A stretch of 35,610 bases of DNA from Trichosphaerium sp. ATCC 40318 (Eukaryota; Discosea; Flabellinia; Trichosidae), in NCBI GenBank assembly GCA_038496445.1, contig JALMLS010000338.1, forward strand, positions 1 to 35,610. Direction: 5' to 3'. The translations under genes and the position numbers were made by a program. This document shows, piece by piece, positions 20,401 through 29,232 of this stretch; position 1 is the first letter of the stretch; the number at the start of each line of letters is the position of its first letter. Under the pieces are notes generated by a model, which saw nothing but the letters and a program-made list of their open reading frames with translations, was not told the origin of the DNA and did no database searches.

Positions 20401-23147
20401 AATGTGTATGCAATCTCTTTTTGATCGTTTGTTATGTTATTACCCTCCATTTTGAAGATCTTTTTAGCTTTAAGTACGTCCTCTTCTGTGACTTTCATTC
20501 CTTCTTTCTTGATCTTGTCCATTTCGCCTCTATAGTCGATATCCAGTGCAGCGACAGTGTCTCCGTCTTCCAGTATTTTGAATTTTGCGATGTTGCATCC
20601 TCTTTTCAGTATTTTTGTTCTGTTCGTAGAATTCATCACGTGTACTGGCACCATGTATCGGTCGATTACATAGCAACACGACTTTGCCAGCTGTATGCCG
20701 AGTTTGTCGAATATGACATTGTTACCGTTGCTTTCGTCCGCATCGTGTGCTTCGACGATTCCAGCTTTCTTTGTCACTGGCGTGGATAATCGTGCCCAGA
20801 ATTGACATTGTGAATATCTGGGTATTTTTACTCTGCCACTGGTGATCACGTGTGCTTCTTCGGTGCGGCTTGCTGCTTCTCTGATCCGATTGAGCTGTAT
20901 CGTTTCCTGTTTTGCGTTGGTGATGGCTTCTTTGTCGAAGTTTATGTTAAGCTTGAATTCCTTTATCATATTTAATCCCAGTAGCACGTTATATCGGAAT
21001 TTCTTGACCACGTAGAACATGACATTCCTTTTGTCAGACCCCATGCCGATCGGTATTGTGGCTGTGCCAATAATGGGAAGTGGTTTGTTGTTTGCAGCAA
21101 ATACTTTAGGTTGAGCCATTCTGTGTACGATGTTACGCTTACTGATCCGTTTAATCATCTTATGGCTGATGATGCTGCACGTTGCGCCCGAATCTATCAC
21201 CGCTTGTACGTCTTTGATGTTATTTACCGTAATTCCAGCGGTCGTGATATTGTAGGAGTATTTTCTACGCGTAGGGCCGTCTGCTATAGTGTTTACGCTG
21301 TCATCGGTGTGTAACCGCGTGTACTCTATGCAATGGTTCTGCCTTTTGCCCTCTGATGGCGCTGGAGCCTGTCTTGATGGTTTAACGGCGTGTTTTATGT
21401 CGTCCAGTGTGAGCACTCGTTTTATGCATTCCGTTTTTCTATCTGTCGCCATGCGCTCTTTGGTGGCGTAACTATCGAAACTACAGTGCGCTCCTGTGGA
21501 TCTACTAACAACATTGTAATGCCAAATTCTTTTATTTATGTCAACACTATTAACGTTGTTGTCGAAGCGTCTAGGGCATTTCATTGCCGAGTGGTCTGCT
21601 TTACCACATATCTGACATGCCTCTCTTCTATCCCTGTTGCTATCTTCGCGCCTATCGTTAATCCTTCTTCTCTTTCTATCTTCGCTATCACGCCTATCCT
21701 CTTCGGCCGCTCTACGCCGTTTGTCGTACGCAGTCGGTCTTCTATCTCTGTTTGTGGGTCTCCTATCGTAGGTGTCTCTTCTGTCACGCCCTCTATAGCG
21801 ATCGTCGCGTATTGTATCTGCTCTTCGATAATCTCTGTCTCTCTGTTTCGGTGGTTCACGATCTAGCCTGTCACGCCTATCTCTTGCATCTCTGTCCCGC
21901 CGGTCAATCGGTTGTTTCGGTGGTGGCCGCGGTTTTCTGATCACATTGACGTCTTCTGTGATCGTTCCAGAGCTCTTGAGTTGTCGCTGCTTCATCTTCT
22001 CTTGCATTTTGCGTTTGTCGTTGAGCTTTCTCTCGGCAATGGTGGCTAATCTGATCAGTTCCTCATAGTCCATCTGGTTGGTATCGTAGTGGCCATAGTG
22101 TTCTTTGAGCTTCAGTTGTATCGTGGGTAGCGTGCCCAAGAAGAAGAGTCTCGTCTTTTCTGAGACCGATTGTCTTGCCATGTTTGCCCAGCGATCTATG
22201 TACGCTCTAAACTCCTCTACGGACTGACCGATTCGCTGTTGTGAGGACTGTAGCTTTTGGTAGGCTTCGTCGGTACCCCTTATGTATTGGAAGCGTTGGA
22301 TCAGTGCCAATATGATTTCGGCTGGTTCTCGTATGTCCATGTTGCTGAGCATGGTGAAGGCTTCGTTCTTTGCGAACTTGGATAGCAAGTATTTGTACCC
22401 CTTCTTGTCAATGTTGTACGTGTCTACTGTTTGTCGTATCCTCGTGAGGTAGACGTACATAGCTCTGACAGACTTGTTCACGCCAAACATGTCCAAGTTC
22501 TCCGGTATCTTTCCAGCCTTGTTGATCGATATCGATTTGCTCCAATCGTTGCCAATGATTACGCCATGGTTGTTCTTGATTGCGTGCGGTAAGAATTGTA
22601 GGACGTGTTTCAACTCTTCTTTAGTGCATTCCAATCCATGTAGCGTCTCTATGTATGCTGTAGCGTTGTAATCGGATACACTGGAGTGGCTTTTGGGTGC
22701 GCTATTCGGCGTTTTGCGTACTTCTTGCCGCATTCGTTTGTAGCTAGATGCTTCGCCATCTGAGTCTTCGCCAAGGTCAATCGGGCTCAGTCGTTCCTTG
22801 TTTTGTATAGTTGGCATCATGGGTTGTGGCGGTGCTGTTTTGCGCTTCTTCTTGCCCTTATCTTTGCCCACGCCATTGTTGCTGCGTTTACGTACCTTTC
22901 GAGGGGTGCTAGTATCTACTGGCGTCGTTTTGCCCAATTTCTTTTTCGGCTTCGTGTTTGCAACTAGAGGTTTAGGTCGCTTCTCAACCCTTTCTTTCTC
23001 ATCTTCCGAGCTATCTGGTATGTGCACTTCCTCTGCGCTATCGGCTTTCTCCCCATCCTCAGATGTAGGTGGAGTCTCTTTCTGGTCTTGTTGCACTATT
23101 TCGTCGGCTAATTCGGGAATGGTCTGATCTACGTCGCCGTCGCTCAT
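17442..23147 (-). CDS. gag-pol: Gag-Pol polyprotein of the Ty3/Gypsy element
   Basis: One frame of 1901 aa from the ATG at 23147 (MSDGDVDQTIPEL); an in-frame TTG upstream overlaps the primer site and is not a likely start. Residues 1-500 are Gag with acidic and Lys-rich N-terminal segments, a capsid-like helical region and an Arg/Asp-rich stretch before a CCHC zinc knuckle (CQICGKADHSAMKC, about 508). The aspartic protease has DSGAT at about 648. RT carries the catalytic YVDD at about 1098, and RNase H begins around 1240 with HVDAS, followed by ERETLG and YTDHKPLEY. Integrase has an HHCC zinc finger from about 1514 and catalytic D, D and E in AMDIVG, LTDQG and DGQTERF (about 1580-1685). A GPY-type module (KWRGPYKI) follows at about 1820. 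No chromodomain is obvious. Gag and Pol are fused without a frameshift or stop, so their ratio must be set by other means. Confidence 0.97.
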   Translation of the reverse strand: MSDGDVDQTIPELADEIVQQDQKETPPTSEDGEKADSAEEVHIPDSSEDEKERVEKRPKPLVANTKPKKKLGKTTPVDTSTPRKVRKRSNNGVGKDKGKKKRKTAPPQPMMPTIQNKERLSPIDLGEDSDGEASSYKRMRQEVRKTPNSAPKSHSSVSDYNATAYIETLHGLECTKEELKHVLQFLPHAIKNNHGVIIGNDWSKSISINKAGKIPENLDMFGVNKSVRAMYVYLTRIRQTVDTYNIDKKGYKYLLSKFAKNEAFTMLSNMDIREPAEIILALIQRFQYIRGTDEAYQKLQSSQQRIGQSVEEFRAYIDRWANMARQSVSEKTRLFFLGTLPTIQLKLKEHYGHYDTNQMDYEELIRLATIAERKLNDKRKMQEKMKQRQLKSSGTITEDVNVIRKPRPPPKQPIDRRDRDARDRRDRLDREPPKQRDRDYRRADTIRDDRYRGRDRRDTYDRRPTNRDRRPTAYDKRRRAAEEDRRDSEDRKRRRINDRREDSNRDRREACQICGKADHSAMKCPRRFDNNVNSVDINKRIWHYNVVSRSTGAHCSFDSYATKERMATDRKTECIKRVLTLDDIKHAVKPSRQAPAPSEGKRQNHCIEYTRLHTDDSVNTIADGPTRRKYSYNITTAGITVNNIKDVQAVIDSGATCSIISHKMIKRISKRNIVHRMAQPKVFAANNKPLPIIGTATIPIGMGSDKRNVMFYVVKKFRYNVLLGLNMIKEFKLNINFDKEAITNAKQETIQLNRIREAASRTEEAHVITSGRVKIPRYSQCQFWARLSTPVTKKAGIVEAHDADESNGNNVIFDKLGIQLAKSCCYVIDRYMVPVHVMNSTNRTKILKRGCNIAKFKILEDGDTVAALDIDYRGEMDKIKKEGMKVTEEDVLKAKKIFKMEGNNITNDQKEIAYTFMASNLDVFTSELETPAEAKGTEHYIDVEDNARPVHIPYRPLPPQKREIVREEVEKMLKMGVIQESKSQWSAPVVLVKKKDGTWRFCIDYRELNKVTKKDVHPLPRITELLEALSRAKLFSLFDAISGYWQIKMANRDRPKTAFATPWGLYEWLGMPFGLKNAQATFQRHMNLMLSGLLWQICLCYVDDIIVFSGTFEEHLVHLKLMFSRLREHNVKLKASKAVLFKDEVEFLGHVVTPNGIATNPRIINVIKNAPPPKNITEVERFLGITGYYQWFVPKYAHWANPLNKLKQKNYEWQWNEAQQRSFDKLKNLLISPPILLHPDFTVPFEIHVDASQVAMGATLVQKIQGREHVIAYYSKAFTKTQQKYSTIERETLGVISAMKEFAGYISLTQFTLVVYTDHKPLEYIQGLKNPRAMVARWLLELQSYDYKLKYKKGSRHLDADALTRPPLAPTVNLTYMQLDPNNTRDAPRLTHQENEWEQQADTVMQTEERPKKNKTSFRQGLEEMEPIDWSNCQRADPEVRAYIQYLTEGTIPDWVRWKHGFRKTLFIMKAKQLGYEEDKHILYHVDRRNKNTRGENTLQIYVPKSLQNFILRQCHNAPFAGHFGFIKTYQRLIRRFYWPNMYSDVREWCDSCRRCQKAKTPRLPKGGFAVNFPILEPMQVVAMDIVGPLPQTARGYKYLLVITDHFTKWSDAYPLTSHHATDVAPVFVKDFCFRYGLPKQVLTDQGRDFTGRFLTKVMNMLYIHPKKTTAFHPQTDGQTERFNHTIVEILKSLVNAQQNDWDYWIPYALYAYRTAVHHSTKYSPFLMMFGREPRIPIDMLSEEKVQIPDKYKMSHWADVLAHRLRYAYQIAKKAILRAKKDQARYYNKRRRFVDYKAGQLVWINVPYRKEEEGKFTCKWRGPYKILSRSGPTTCLIELPEESQMSRVFNVERLKPFIDSFLRPDDEDVQYDKHEDWIDELIEQFEDRFALDIALALSGNH

Positions 23148-23158
23148 TGCAAGTAAAA

Positions 23159-23176
23159 ATCGTACTCGTGTCGCCA
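23159..23176 (-). promoter_or_regulatory. Candidate primer-binding site
   Basis: Two bases inside the 5' LTR the element reads TGGCGACACGAGTACGAT. TGG is the complement of a tRNA CCA end. The matching tRNA cannot be identified without the host tRNA set. Confidence 0.65.
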
Positions 23177-23178
23177 AA

Positions 23179-23302
23179 TGTAAGAGTGGTTTAGGTAGTT
23201 AATCGAGGAGCGGCCGGTGGCTCTCCTACTTCTTTATTCCGTGCTTAAGGCACGATAGTCATGAGTGACTTAGTACAAGATTGGTGATATATGTATCTTA
23301 CA
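23179..23302 (-). repeat. 5' LTR (element orientation)
   Basis: 124 bp, near-identical to 17177-17300 and followed by TAGA at 23303-23306. It would hold the element's promoter; no clear TATA box is evident to me. It also lies inside the large inverted repeat, so it recurs at 34552-34675. Confidence 0.95.
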
Positions 23303-23829
23303 TAGAATAAACATAAGTACACCATCAGCAGTATTCTTTTGAGCTAATTCAGAATAAACTTCAGCTTCATACAATTAAAATTGTCCAAAGTCAAACTCTA
23401 AAAACATCCTTCTGTTTATACGTACTAAAGTACAAACTGTTCCCATTAAACATATTCAAAGGAACATTTTGAGATGTGGGATTATGATCAGTTGAGTTTT
23501 TGATTGTAGGTTAAAATACGGTCTTGAGAAACCTTGGAAATAGTCAAAAAAAGGAAAATGACAACAGCAAATCAAAAGTCTAATTGAAAAACTAGCTTCA
23601 CTTTGTGAAGAAAACGGACTACACGTCTCAACTCAATACGTTCGTTGGGAATCACCAAATTCACTCTGATTACATACGCCATAATGATAATGGTATAACA
23701 TAACCTTCACTATCGCAGGAGAACCGACCTTGCTTATAGATGACTCTTTAGGTAGCCAACATGGGTCTCCCGGGTAAATATCAACTCCTTCTTCTTCTCT
23801 CGTGTATCCTCGGCATGTTCTTGTTTCAC
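23303..23829. other. Intergenic between LTR and surface gene promoter
   Basis: Begins with the right TAGA duplication. On the minus strand it has fragments of protein-like sequence broken by stops (around 23310-23480) that might once have continued across the insertion site. Nothing firm can be called. Confidence 0.35.
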
Positions 23830-24050
23830 TTTGTTTACATAGCGTGATATAATTTGTGAACTCAAGATATCGTGATCAAGGTTCTTTGGGCAGTTAAAAG
23901 CAATGAGAGGCCCAACCAAAACTAATGAGAACATATCACTTTTTATTTTGATAATAGTTTTGGAAAGCATCACGTGCGTTTTTAAAAAACAGCTCAACTT
24001 ATAAAAAAACGCTTTATTACGCCAAATAATGCTTATTCCTTGTATAGTAA
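23830..24050 (+). promoter_or_regulatory. Conserved upstream region of surface gene copy 5
   Basis: Shares with 3211-3448 and 29010-29232 the GGGCAGTTAAAA and ATGAGAGG block, ATTTTGATAATAG, GGAAAGCATCACGTGCGTTT (CACGTG at 23971-23976) and TTACGCCAAATAATGCTTATTCC. CACGTG is exactly 80 nt upstream of the ATG. Likely promoter and 5' UTR. Confidence 0.6.
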
Positions 24051-26428
24051 ATGACTTTGCGTTATTTCTGTACTTTCTTTTTCTTTTTTGCTCTTGCCGC
24101 ACCTACCCACAGTAGCACAAGTACGAATACCTATTCAGCGCAATATGACGTTTCATTAATTTTTACCAAATACCTTAGTCGTAACTTCAAGTGACCACGA
24201 TTGTGGCACTGACATGGATTGCTACTTGAACGAAGGACCAACCACGCTTATTCTCAATTCTACCGGATTAACTTTTTCTGCCGGCCTGTTTCAAGCACAA
24301 CTCAACGAAAGTATAGACATTTATGGTATGGACGCTTTTGGAAGGTTCTGTAACAAATTATTTAGCGTTAAATAAAGGCATAAATGTTTCATGCGCACTT
24401 CAAAGGCAAACGGTGATAGGGAATCAAAACATAAGTATCTCATTATCAGGGTTTACGTTTGATGGTTGTAAAATCAGATTGAGCGAGTTCACAAATGTCA
24501 CTGTAGAGTACGTTCATTACAAGTCTAGTTTATTGATCAATTGACATGTAGGGATATGGTAGTTACAGGCACAGAGAGTTCTATTCAAATATTTGACAGG
24601 TACACGTGATTTATTCGATTTTGTCACAATTAATGAGAAAAATAGTCGAAATGCTGCTGTTCGCAATTCACTTTTCCAAGAACTGTACGATGACAGAGGA
24701 AGATTTGCCGAAGCTTTGGGACTATGGATAGAAACAGTCGAAACAGTTTCTGTGAATAATTGTCATTTTCAACATAATTATAAAGGAGGAAGTCTTCTGC
24801 ACAGAATGACAGGAAGAGGTAATATTTGATTCCCGTTATTTTGTTTGATCGTAACTATTTAAGCATAGGAATTGTTGCTACATTCAGAACTGTTGATAGA
24901 GTACTTTGTGACTTTGTATAACAGGCTAAATATTCATACGCATTTATTTAGGTTACAATCAATTCTTGTTTGTTCAAGGACAATTATGTACTTGCAAGAG
25001 GTGGTATGTGAATCTTAGTCCTCATATATTCTCATTTATATATAGCACAATTTGAATACTATGTTTCAGTACTATACGCAAATTCAACTGATGTACAGAT
25101 AATAAACTCAACTTTCATTGATAATACTGTGGAAGAAGAAAAACCAATCAATGACAGATGTACTGGTACGCACGCCTAGCCAAGTATCATGTTAATTGCC
25201 TATTAGTTGGCTCATTGGTTTTGAGTGGTCTATCAAACGGTGGATCAGCAGTGATAGATTCTTGTGTATTTGAGAATATTACATGCGTGTAACGTCCTAC
25301 TTATTTAATAGCCAATAACTGATGACTGATCCAACGTAGAAAACAAGTACAAAATAATCCAATAACTACAAGATCCCCAGCATTGATAGGCTCTGATATG
25401 AACTTTATGATAAGGTACTCTATTGTTACACGTCAAGCATACTTAATTTCGTATTTAGAAATACAACAACATTCGAAAACAGCCTCAACAATAGTAATGC
25501 ACAAGCAATTGTATTGTACTAATTTATCAAATAGATACTGGAAGCGTTTTTGATTGTCCTTCAACACCAACAAATCTTACATGTGGCTACTCTGATATCA
25601 CCACGTATTTTGTAGATTGTCAAGCTAATGGTATAAATTATTTATATTTGCTCGCTTACAATGTTGAATAGTTACTTGCGAAGGCAAAACTTTCATTACC
25701 ACTCCTATAATATCGCCTACAACAGCACCAACAGTTGAACCGACAACTGTATCACCTACAGCTGCACCAACAGTTGGTAGTCTACCACCTGAAATAGTGC
25801 TGTCTAGTCCTTTGATAATAAATGGTGACTTTGTAAACTCAGAGATAGCAACAATTACTCCAGGAGGCTTTCTTCAAGTTGAAGGTATGTCTTGTATCAC
25901 AAGTTATTTAGCACACGTTTATTGGTTAATCTGATGTTTAGGATGTATTGTGATACCATCAAATACAACGTTCATCATTGACTTCACAAGTGATAATGAC
26001 ACAACAAGTGTTGGTGAGACAAGAAGAGAAGTAATACGAAGCAACAGTAACTGTATCAATGGTACTTTTACATTAGTATCACCAGAATGTGTATTGGCAA
26101 GAATTGAGCGGACTCTTTCATCGTATGCTTTTTAGTTTTGCACTGATCTCTAACTTTTGTTAGCATAATTGTTATCACATCTAGAGCTGATAGTTGTGAT
26201 AGCGGAGCATCAGTAAATGTTGGTTTGGTATTAGGTGTCATAGCCGGGATTTTTGTGTTCGTATGTGAATGATCATTTCTTTTTCTTGTTGTCATTTATT
26301 TTTCTCAAACTAAATTTGTATGGTAGATTGCTGTAGGCCTGATTATTGCTTTCTTTGTACCTAAGTTGAGACGAGCCATTTTCCCTTATACTTTAACAAC
26401 CAAGGAAGTAGAAATATCTTCTGTTTGA
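24051..26428 (+). CDS. Beta-helix surface glycoprotein family, copy 5 (complete)
   Basis: Sixteen exons: 24051-24111, 24179-24325, 24366-24507, 24552-24599, 24646-24818, 24869-24900, 24952-25000, 25046-25165, 25207-25288, 25340-25414, 25459-25493, 25535-25630, 25672-25884, 25942-26122, 26164-26260 and 26327-26428. All 15 introns are GT...AG, 40-68 nt. The joined frame is 1653 nt with one terminal TGA (550 aa). It has a signal peptide (MTLRYFCTFFFFFALAA), Cys pairs near the start (DCGTDMDC), many N-glycosylation sequons, and beta-helix-like strands such as VRNSLFQEL, VNNCHFQHN, INSTFIDN and DSCVFENIT. A Pro/Thr stalk lies at about 25700-25770, then the GSLPPE domain, a TM helix at about residues 492-517 split by the last intron, and a basic tail ending EISSV. 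Inferred type I surface protein; ligand and function unknown. The beta-helix pattern recalls Pmp/pectate-lyase-like folds, but homology to those is not shown. Confidence 0.8.
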
Positions 26429-27404
26429 ACCTAACAGTAAAATACTTATCGACCCAATCCATCTTCTGTCATTCAAATTAAAGTGACTTTTTTCCGCAAT
26501 GTAAAATGTCAAAAAATTTTGTCAAATGTCAAAGCTATGTCAAAACTTGGTGTATTCTTTCGCTCTGTGGTCAGATACCCCATTTTTTATCTTTTGTACA
26601 ACAGAAATTTAGATTTTGTCCACTACCCATGAAAGAAGCGTAACTGTATCAATTTTGCCACAACAAAACTTATCACATAGCATGGAAGAGTGACACAAGT
26701 GGGGTCAGTTTTAATGTAGAATGGACGCGTGCACTCTAATGTAATGAAAGAGTTAACACGGAAAATGAAGTTCAGGCTAACATTATAGCATGAGCATACC
26801 TTGTAGAGTAAAATCCAATCACCAGCGAACCACAAAAAGAAACTTGACCACGTGTTTTGTCTCTTTAGATACAACGCTAATGGTACCTAGCCATACCAGC
26901 AATCAAATATAGTCTACCTGCCATCTGTTGGACGCTTTACTTTTTAGTACAATGACATTTACTAAACACTGTCGATGCCACGTAAGTAGTACATTGCGGG
27001 TGATGACAATAATTGAACATCACATGTAGTATTTTAGTTGTACTTGTTGCAACTTCTATCCAGAGTATGTATGCTACGCTGTACGCGTATTAGTACGCGT
27101 CATGAACAGATTCAAGCGATATAAGTGTAAAGGTGGCAAAATGAAGACGAAAAGCTTTAAACAATTCTTAAACTCCTTGACACGCACTTTAATGACGTAT
27201 TTTACCAAAAGCAACGAATAATAAGCCACCTAAATGTGTTTTAACATGGTGTCTACTTACAAACCAATAAACTGTTGTTCATACTGCTTACGCAGGCTGT
27301 GTTAATTTTTAAGCGAAGAACTTTCTTAACGATTTTCGTGTATTGTAAATTTACTTTTATTTGGCAAGTACAAGACGCTCTAGGCGTAAGCGTATTTATT
27401 AAGT
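26429..27404. other. Intergenic between copy 5 and the LINE/piggyBac insertion
   Basis: No gene supported. A minus-strand frame at 26623-26874 (83 aa, with a possible 3'-terminal hydrophobic segment) has no recognised domain. A short hairpin ACGCGTA-TTAG-TACGCGT lies at 27083-27100. The first 30-40 bases match the 3' flanks of copies 2 and 4. Repeated in inverse at 30449-31425. Confidence 0.4.
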
Positions 27405-27444
27405 GGATAAAGCGATCTCGTGGAAACTCCGTTTGAACTTCCGG
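27405..27444 (+). mobile_element. LINE fragment, left of piggyBac insertion
   Basis: GTGGAAACTCCGTTTGAACTTCCGG-type sequence matching 15068-15110. It ends in CCGG (27441-27444), the left copy of the piggyBac target-site duplication. Continues at 28924 beyond the insertion. Confidence 0.55.
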
Positions 27445-28919
27445 CCCATCGAGTCGTCATCAAAAAAGTCAACTTTTGTAAACCCAAAAATTGTGGATTT
27501 CACAATAAAGAATACGTAACTCCCCAATGTTGCAACAACGCCGTGGCTTTTCCAAGTACTATGACAAACGCCCAAAGGAGCGCGTGTTGAAACGGTCAAA
27601 CAGAGAATCCATACAGTATGTACTTCATAACATCTGCGATACTGGCAACTAATATTTCTTTGGGCTCCGATTTTGACAGCAGCATTGAAGCCTTAAGGAT
27701 TTACCTATGTTGACTATCCCGTGTTAGACGTTTAGACTAAACTTAAAAAGCAACGTAACATTTTTGGTATTGGAAAAGCCAAGACACCAATGGCATTTTT
27801 CACCTTCAAGTGGGAAAATAAGATTTTTGAAAACTTGTTATTCACAAGCACATATGAACACCATCACACTGACCTAAAAAATGGGATCACTACCCATATG
27901 ACGAACTTCTCTGGCATAGTGATATGGCATGGGATTATTGGAATACAGAATATTCGCACATTGTGGAGCACAGGTGAAGCACAAATTTTATTTACTGGGA
28001 AAACAGGTTTGTATCAACTTAATCACTACTTCAACATCTCTGCCAATATGAAATTTGATGCTAACATGGTACATTCATTTCTAGTGATTGTCTTTAAGCG
28101 CCACATGGTACCAGGTTATTTCACTTGTGCTGATGAAATCTGTATTCCATCATAATATTTCAAGTGCCATATAAAAACTCACAACACTAAGAAACCATAC
28201 GCATGGGCCATAGAATTGAAGTGTCTTGATGATTCGAACTAGGTATCTGATTGACTTTATCAATGCTTTGATATAGCCTCATCTCACACCAAATGAATCC
28301 TTCCTTCATGTGCAAAATGGTCGAAAACAATTGGAAGGTGCCATTTTTTTTACATGTGACTCTAATTTTTGTTCAGCCATGGATCTCAACAAGCTGGGGG
28401 AATTTAACTTAGACGCTACTTCATCATGTAATGCCAACCACTATCGGTGGCCTTGAAGCAATCACTTGCAAAAAAAGTGCCTGTGGGATACACAAGATTG
28501 GCACCATTGGACAAAACTGTTGCCGTTGCAACAAATAACAATGAAATCGTAAAGTTGGCCACCACTCTCTACTGTGTGCATGATGACAAAAGTTCATTTG
28601 ACAGTAGCAATAAAAGGTATGTTCAAAAATAAAAATGATGACACCAAGGGAAATAGTGATCAATTTGGCCAGCTGGTCAAGTCCTATTGTACAGATAGGC
28701 GGTTCAAAAAAAGGAACATGACACTTCTTGTTGGTTGGTTTTACTACACCCTCACAACTGCTTTTATTCTGTATAAGTGTCAAGACGGAATCCTTACTCC
28801 CAAAGGTTTTTTACAAGAAATTGCAACGGAATTGCTTCTCACAGGGACAGGAAAATAACCTCCTAATAAATTTGTGACAGTTTTTTTTTTCTTGTGATTT
28901 TTCATGACGACTCCTTTGG
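27445..28919 (+). mobile_element. Decayed piggyBac-like DNA transposon with CCGG target duplication
   Basis: A 1475-bp element with imperfect 22-bp terminal inverted repeats: CCCATCGAGTCGTCATCAAAAA on the left, CCAAAGGAGTCGTCATGAAAAA from the right end (18 of 22 equal). It is flanked by CCGG at 27441-27444 and 28920-28923. The uninterrupted site at 15101-15120 carries one CCGG, which fixes both ends. The left 0.94 kb belongs to the left palindrome arm and the right 0.53 kb to the spacer, so this is the original, continuous copy. Confidence 0.7.
27640..28858 (+). pseudogene. piggyBac-like transposase remnant (DDE_Tnp_1_7 type)
   Basis: Several frames together read like a piggyBac transposase. 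There is an acidic start with GSDFDSSIE near 27666. A 121-aa frame at 27790-28155 has the family's FSGIVIWHGI..IQNIRTLWS block and a GYFTCADEICIPS block, equivalent to PG..LSIDE.M.P. KKPYAWAIELKCLDDSN near 28188-28240 corresponds to KP.KWG.K...L.DS. The C-terminal block is VGYTRL..., then NNNEIVKLATTLY, then DQFGQLVKSYCTDRRFK and LLVGWFYYTLTTAFILYK ending at the TAA at 28856-28858. The blocks lie in different frames with stops between them, and the expected Asp of the second catalytic block (near 28340) is not visible. Assignment rests on motif order, not a search. Inactive. Confidence 0.62.
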
Positions 28920-28985
28920 CCGGAGGTGAGGTCTCAAAAGTACCTCAAGGAGTCATCTCTGCCATAAACATAATTCTAGCTTGAA
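28920..28985 (+). mobile_element. LINE fragment, right of piggyBac insertion
   Basis: CCGGAGGTGAGGTCTCAAAA...ATAATTCTAGCTTG matches 15107-15171 with few differences, completing the LINE segment split by the transposon. Homology stops at 28985, and the surface gene upstream region follows. Confidence 0.6.
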
Positions 28986-29009
28986 GTCTCATGTCCTCAG
29001 CCTGCCACG

Positions 29010-29232
29010 CTCTTGTTTCCACTTTTTTGTACACAAAGCGTGATAGTATCGTGATCGAGGTTCTTTGGGCAGGTAAAAACAATGAGAGGTCCAACCAAAC
29101 TAATGAGAACGTATCACACCTTTTTTATTTTGGTAATAGTATTGGAAAGCATCACGTGCGTTTTAAAAAAAAAGATTACCTTTTTAAAAACAGCTTTATT
29201 ACGCCAAATAATGCTTATTCCTGCTATAGTAA
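29010..29232 (+). promoter_or_regulatory. Conserved upstream region of surface gene copy 6
   Basis: Same blocks as upstream of copies 2 and 5, with CACGTG at 29153-29158, again exactly 80 nt before the ATG (29233). Presumed promoter and 5' UTR. Confidence 0.58.

Larger units (their letters stand above)
17177..23302 (-). mobile_element. Complete Ty3/Gypsy LTR retrotransposon
   Basis: A 6126-bp element in minus orientation. It has LTRs of 124 bp that differ at one position, TG...CA ends within the inverted hexamers TGTAAG/CTTACA, and TAGA flanking both sides (17173-17176 and 23303-23306). A primer-binding-site candidate and a polypurine tract sit at the expected ends, and one gag-pol frame runs between them. 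Domain order Gag, CCHC, protease, RT, RNase H, integrase defines Ty3/Gypsy. There is no envelope-like frame. Near-identical LTRs and an unbroken frame suggest recent insertion and possible competence. Confidence 0.96.
22244..28387 (+). repeat. Large inverted repeat, left arm
   Basis: Reverse complement of 29468-35610. Position x pairs with 57854-x over most of the arm, 57853-x after about 27155, and 57855 or 57856-x near the inner end. The arm holds the 5' part of the retrotransposon, surface gene copy 5 with promoter, and the first part of the piggyBac element. The outer limit is set only by the window edge, so the true arm may be longer. Confidence 0.97.

Noticed and set aside
17449-23127. 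Many plus-strand frames of 60-158 aa opposite the retrotransposon
   Set aside because: They lie antisense to an unbroken Gag-Pol frame with clear catalytic motifs and show no domains of their own.
23145-23177. Start of Gag-Pol ten residues upstream of the ATG
   Set aside because: That extension begins at a TTG overlapping the primer-binding site; the ATG at 23147 is the sensible start.
23734-24102. 122-aa minus-strand frame, repeated at 33752-34120 (+)
   Set aside because: It is antisense to the conserved promoter and signal-peptide exon of the surface gene; its Lys/Arg-rich start is the complement of the Phe-rich signal peptide.
27399-27599. 66-aa frame, repeated at 30254-30454
   Set aside because: Spans the LINE fragment, the target-site duplication and the piggyBac terminal repeat, so it is a chance frame.
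28424-28783. 119-aa minus-strand frame in the spacer
   Set aside because: Antisense to the piggyBac transposase C-terminal blocks, which match the family in order and spacing.
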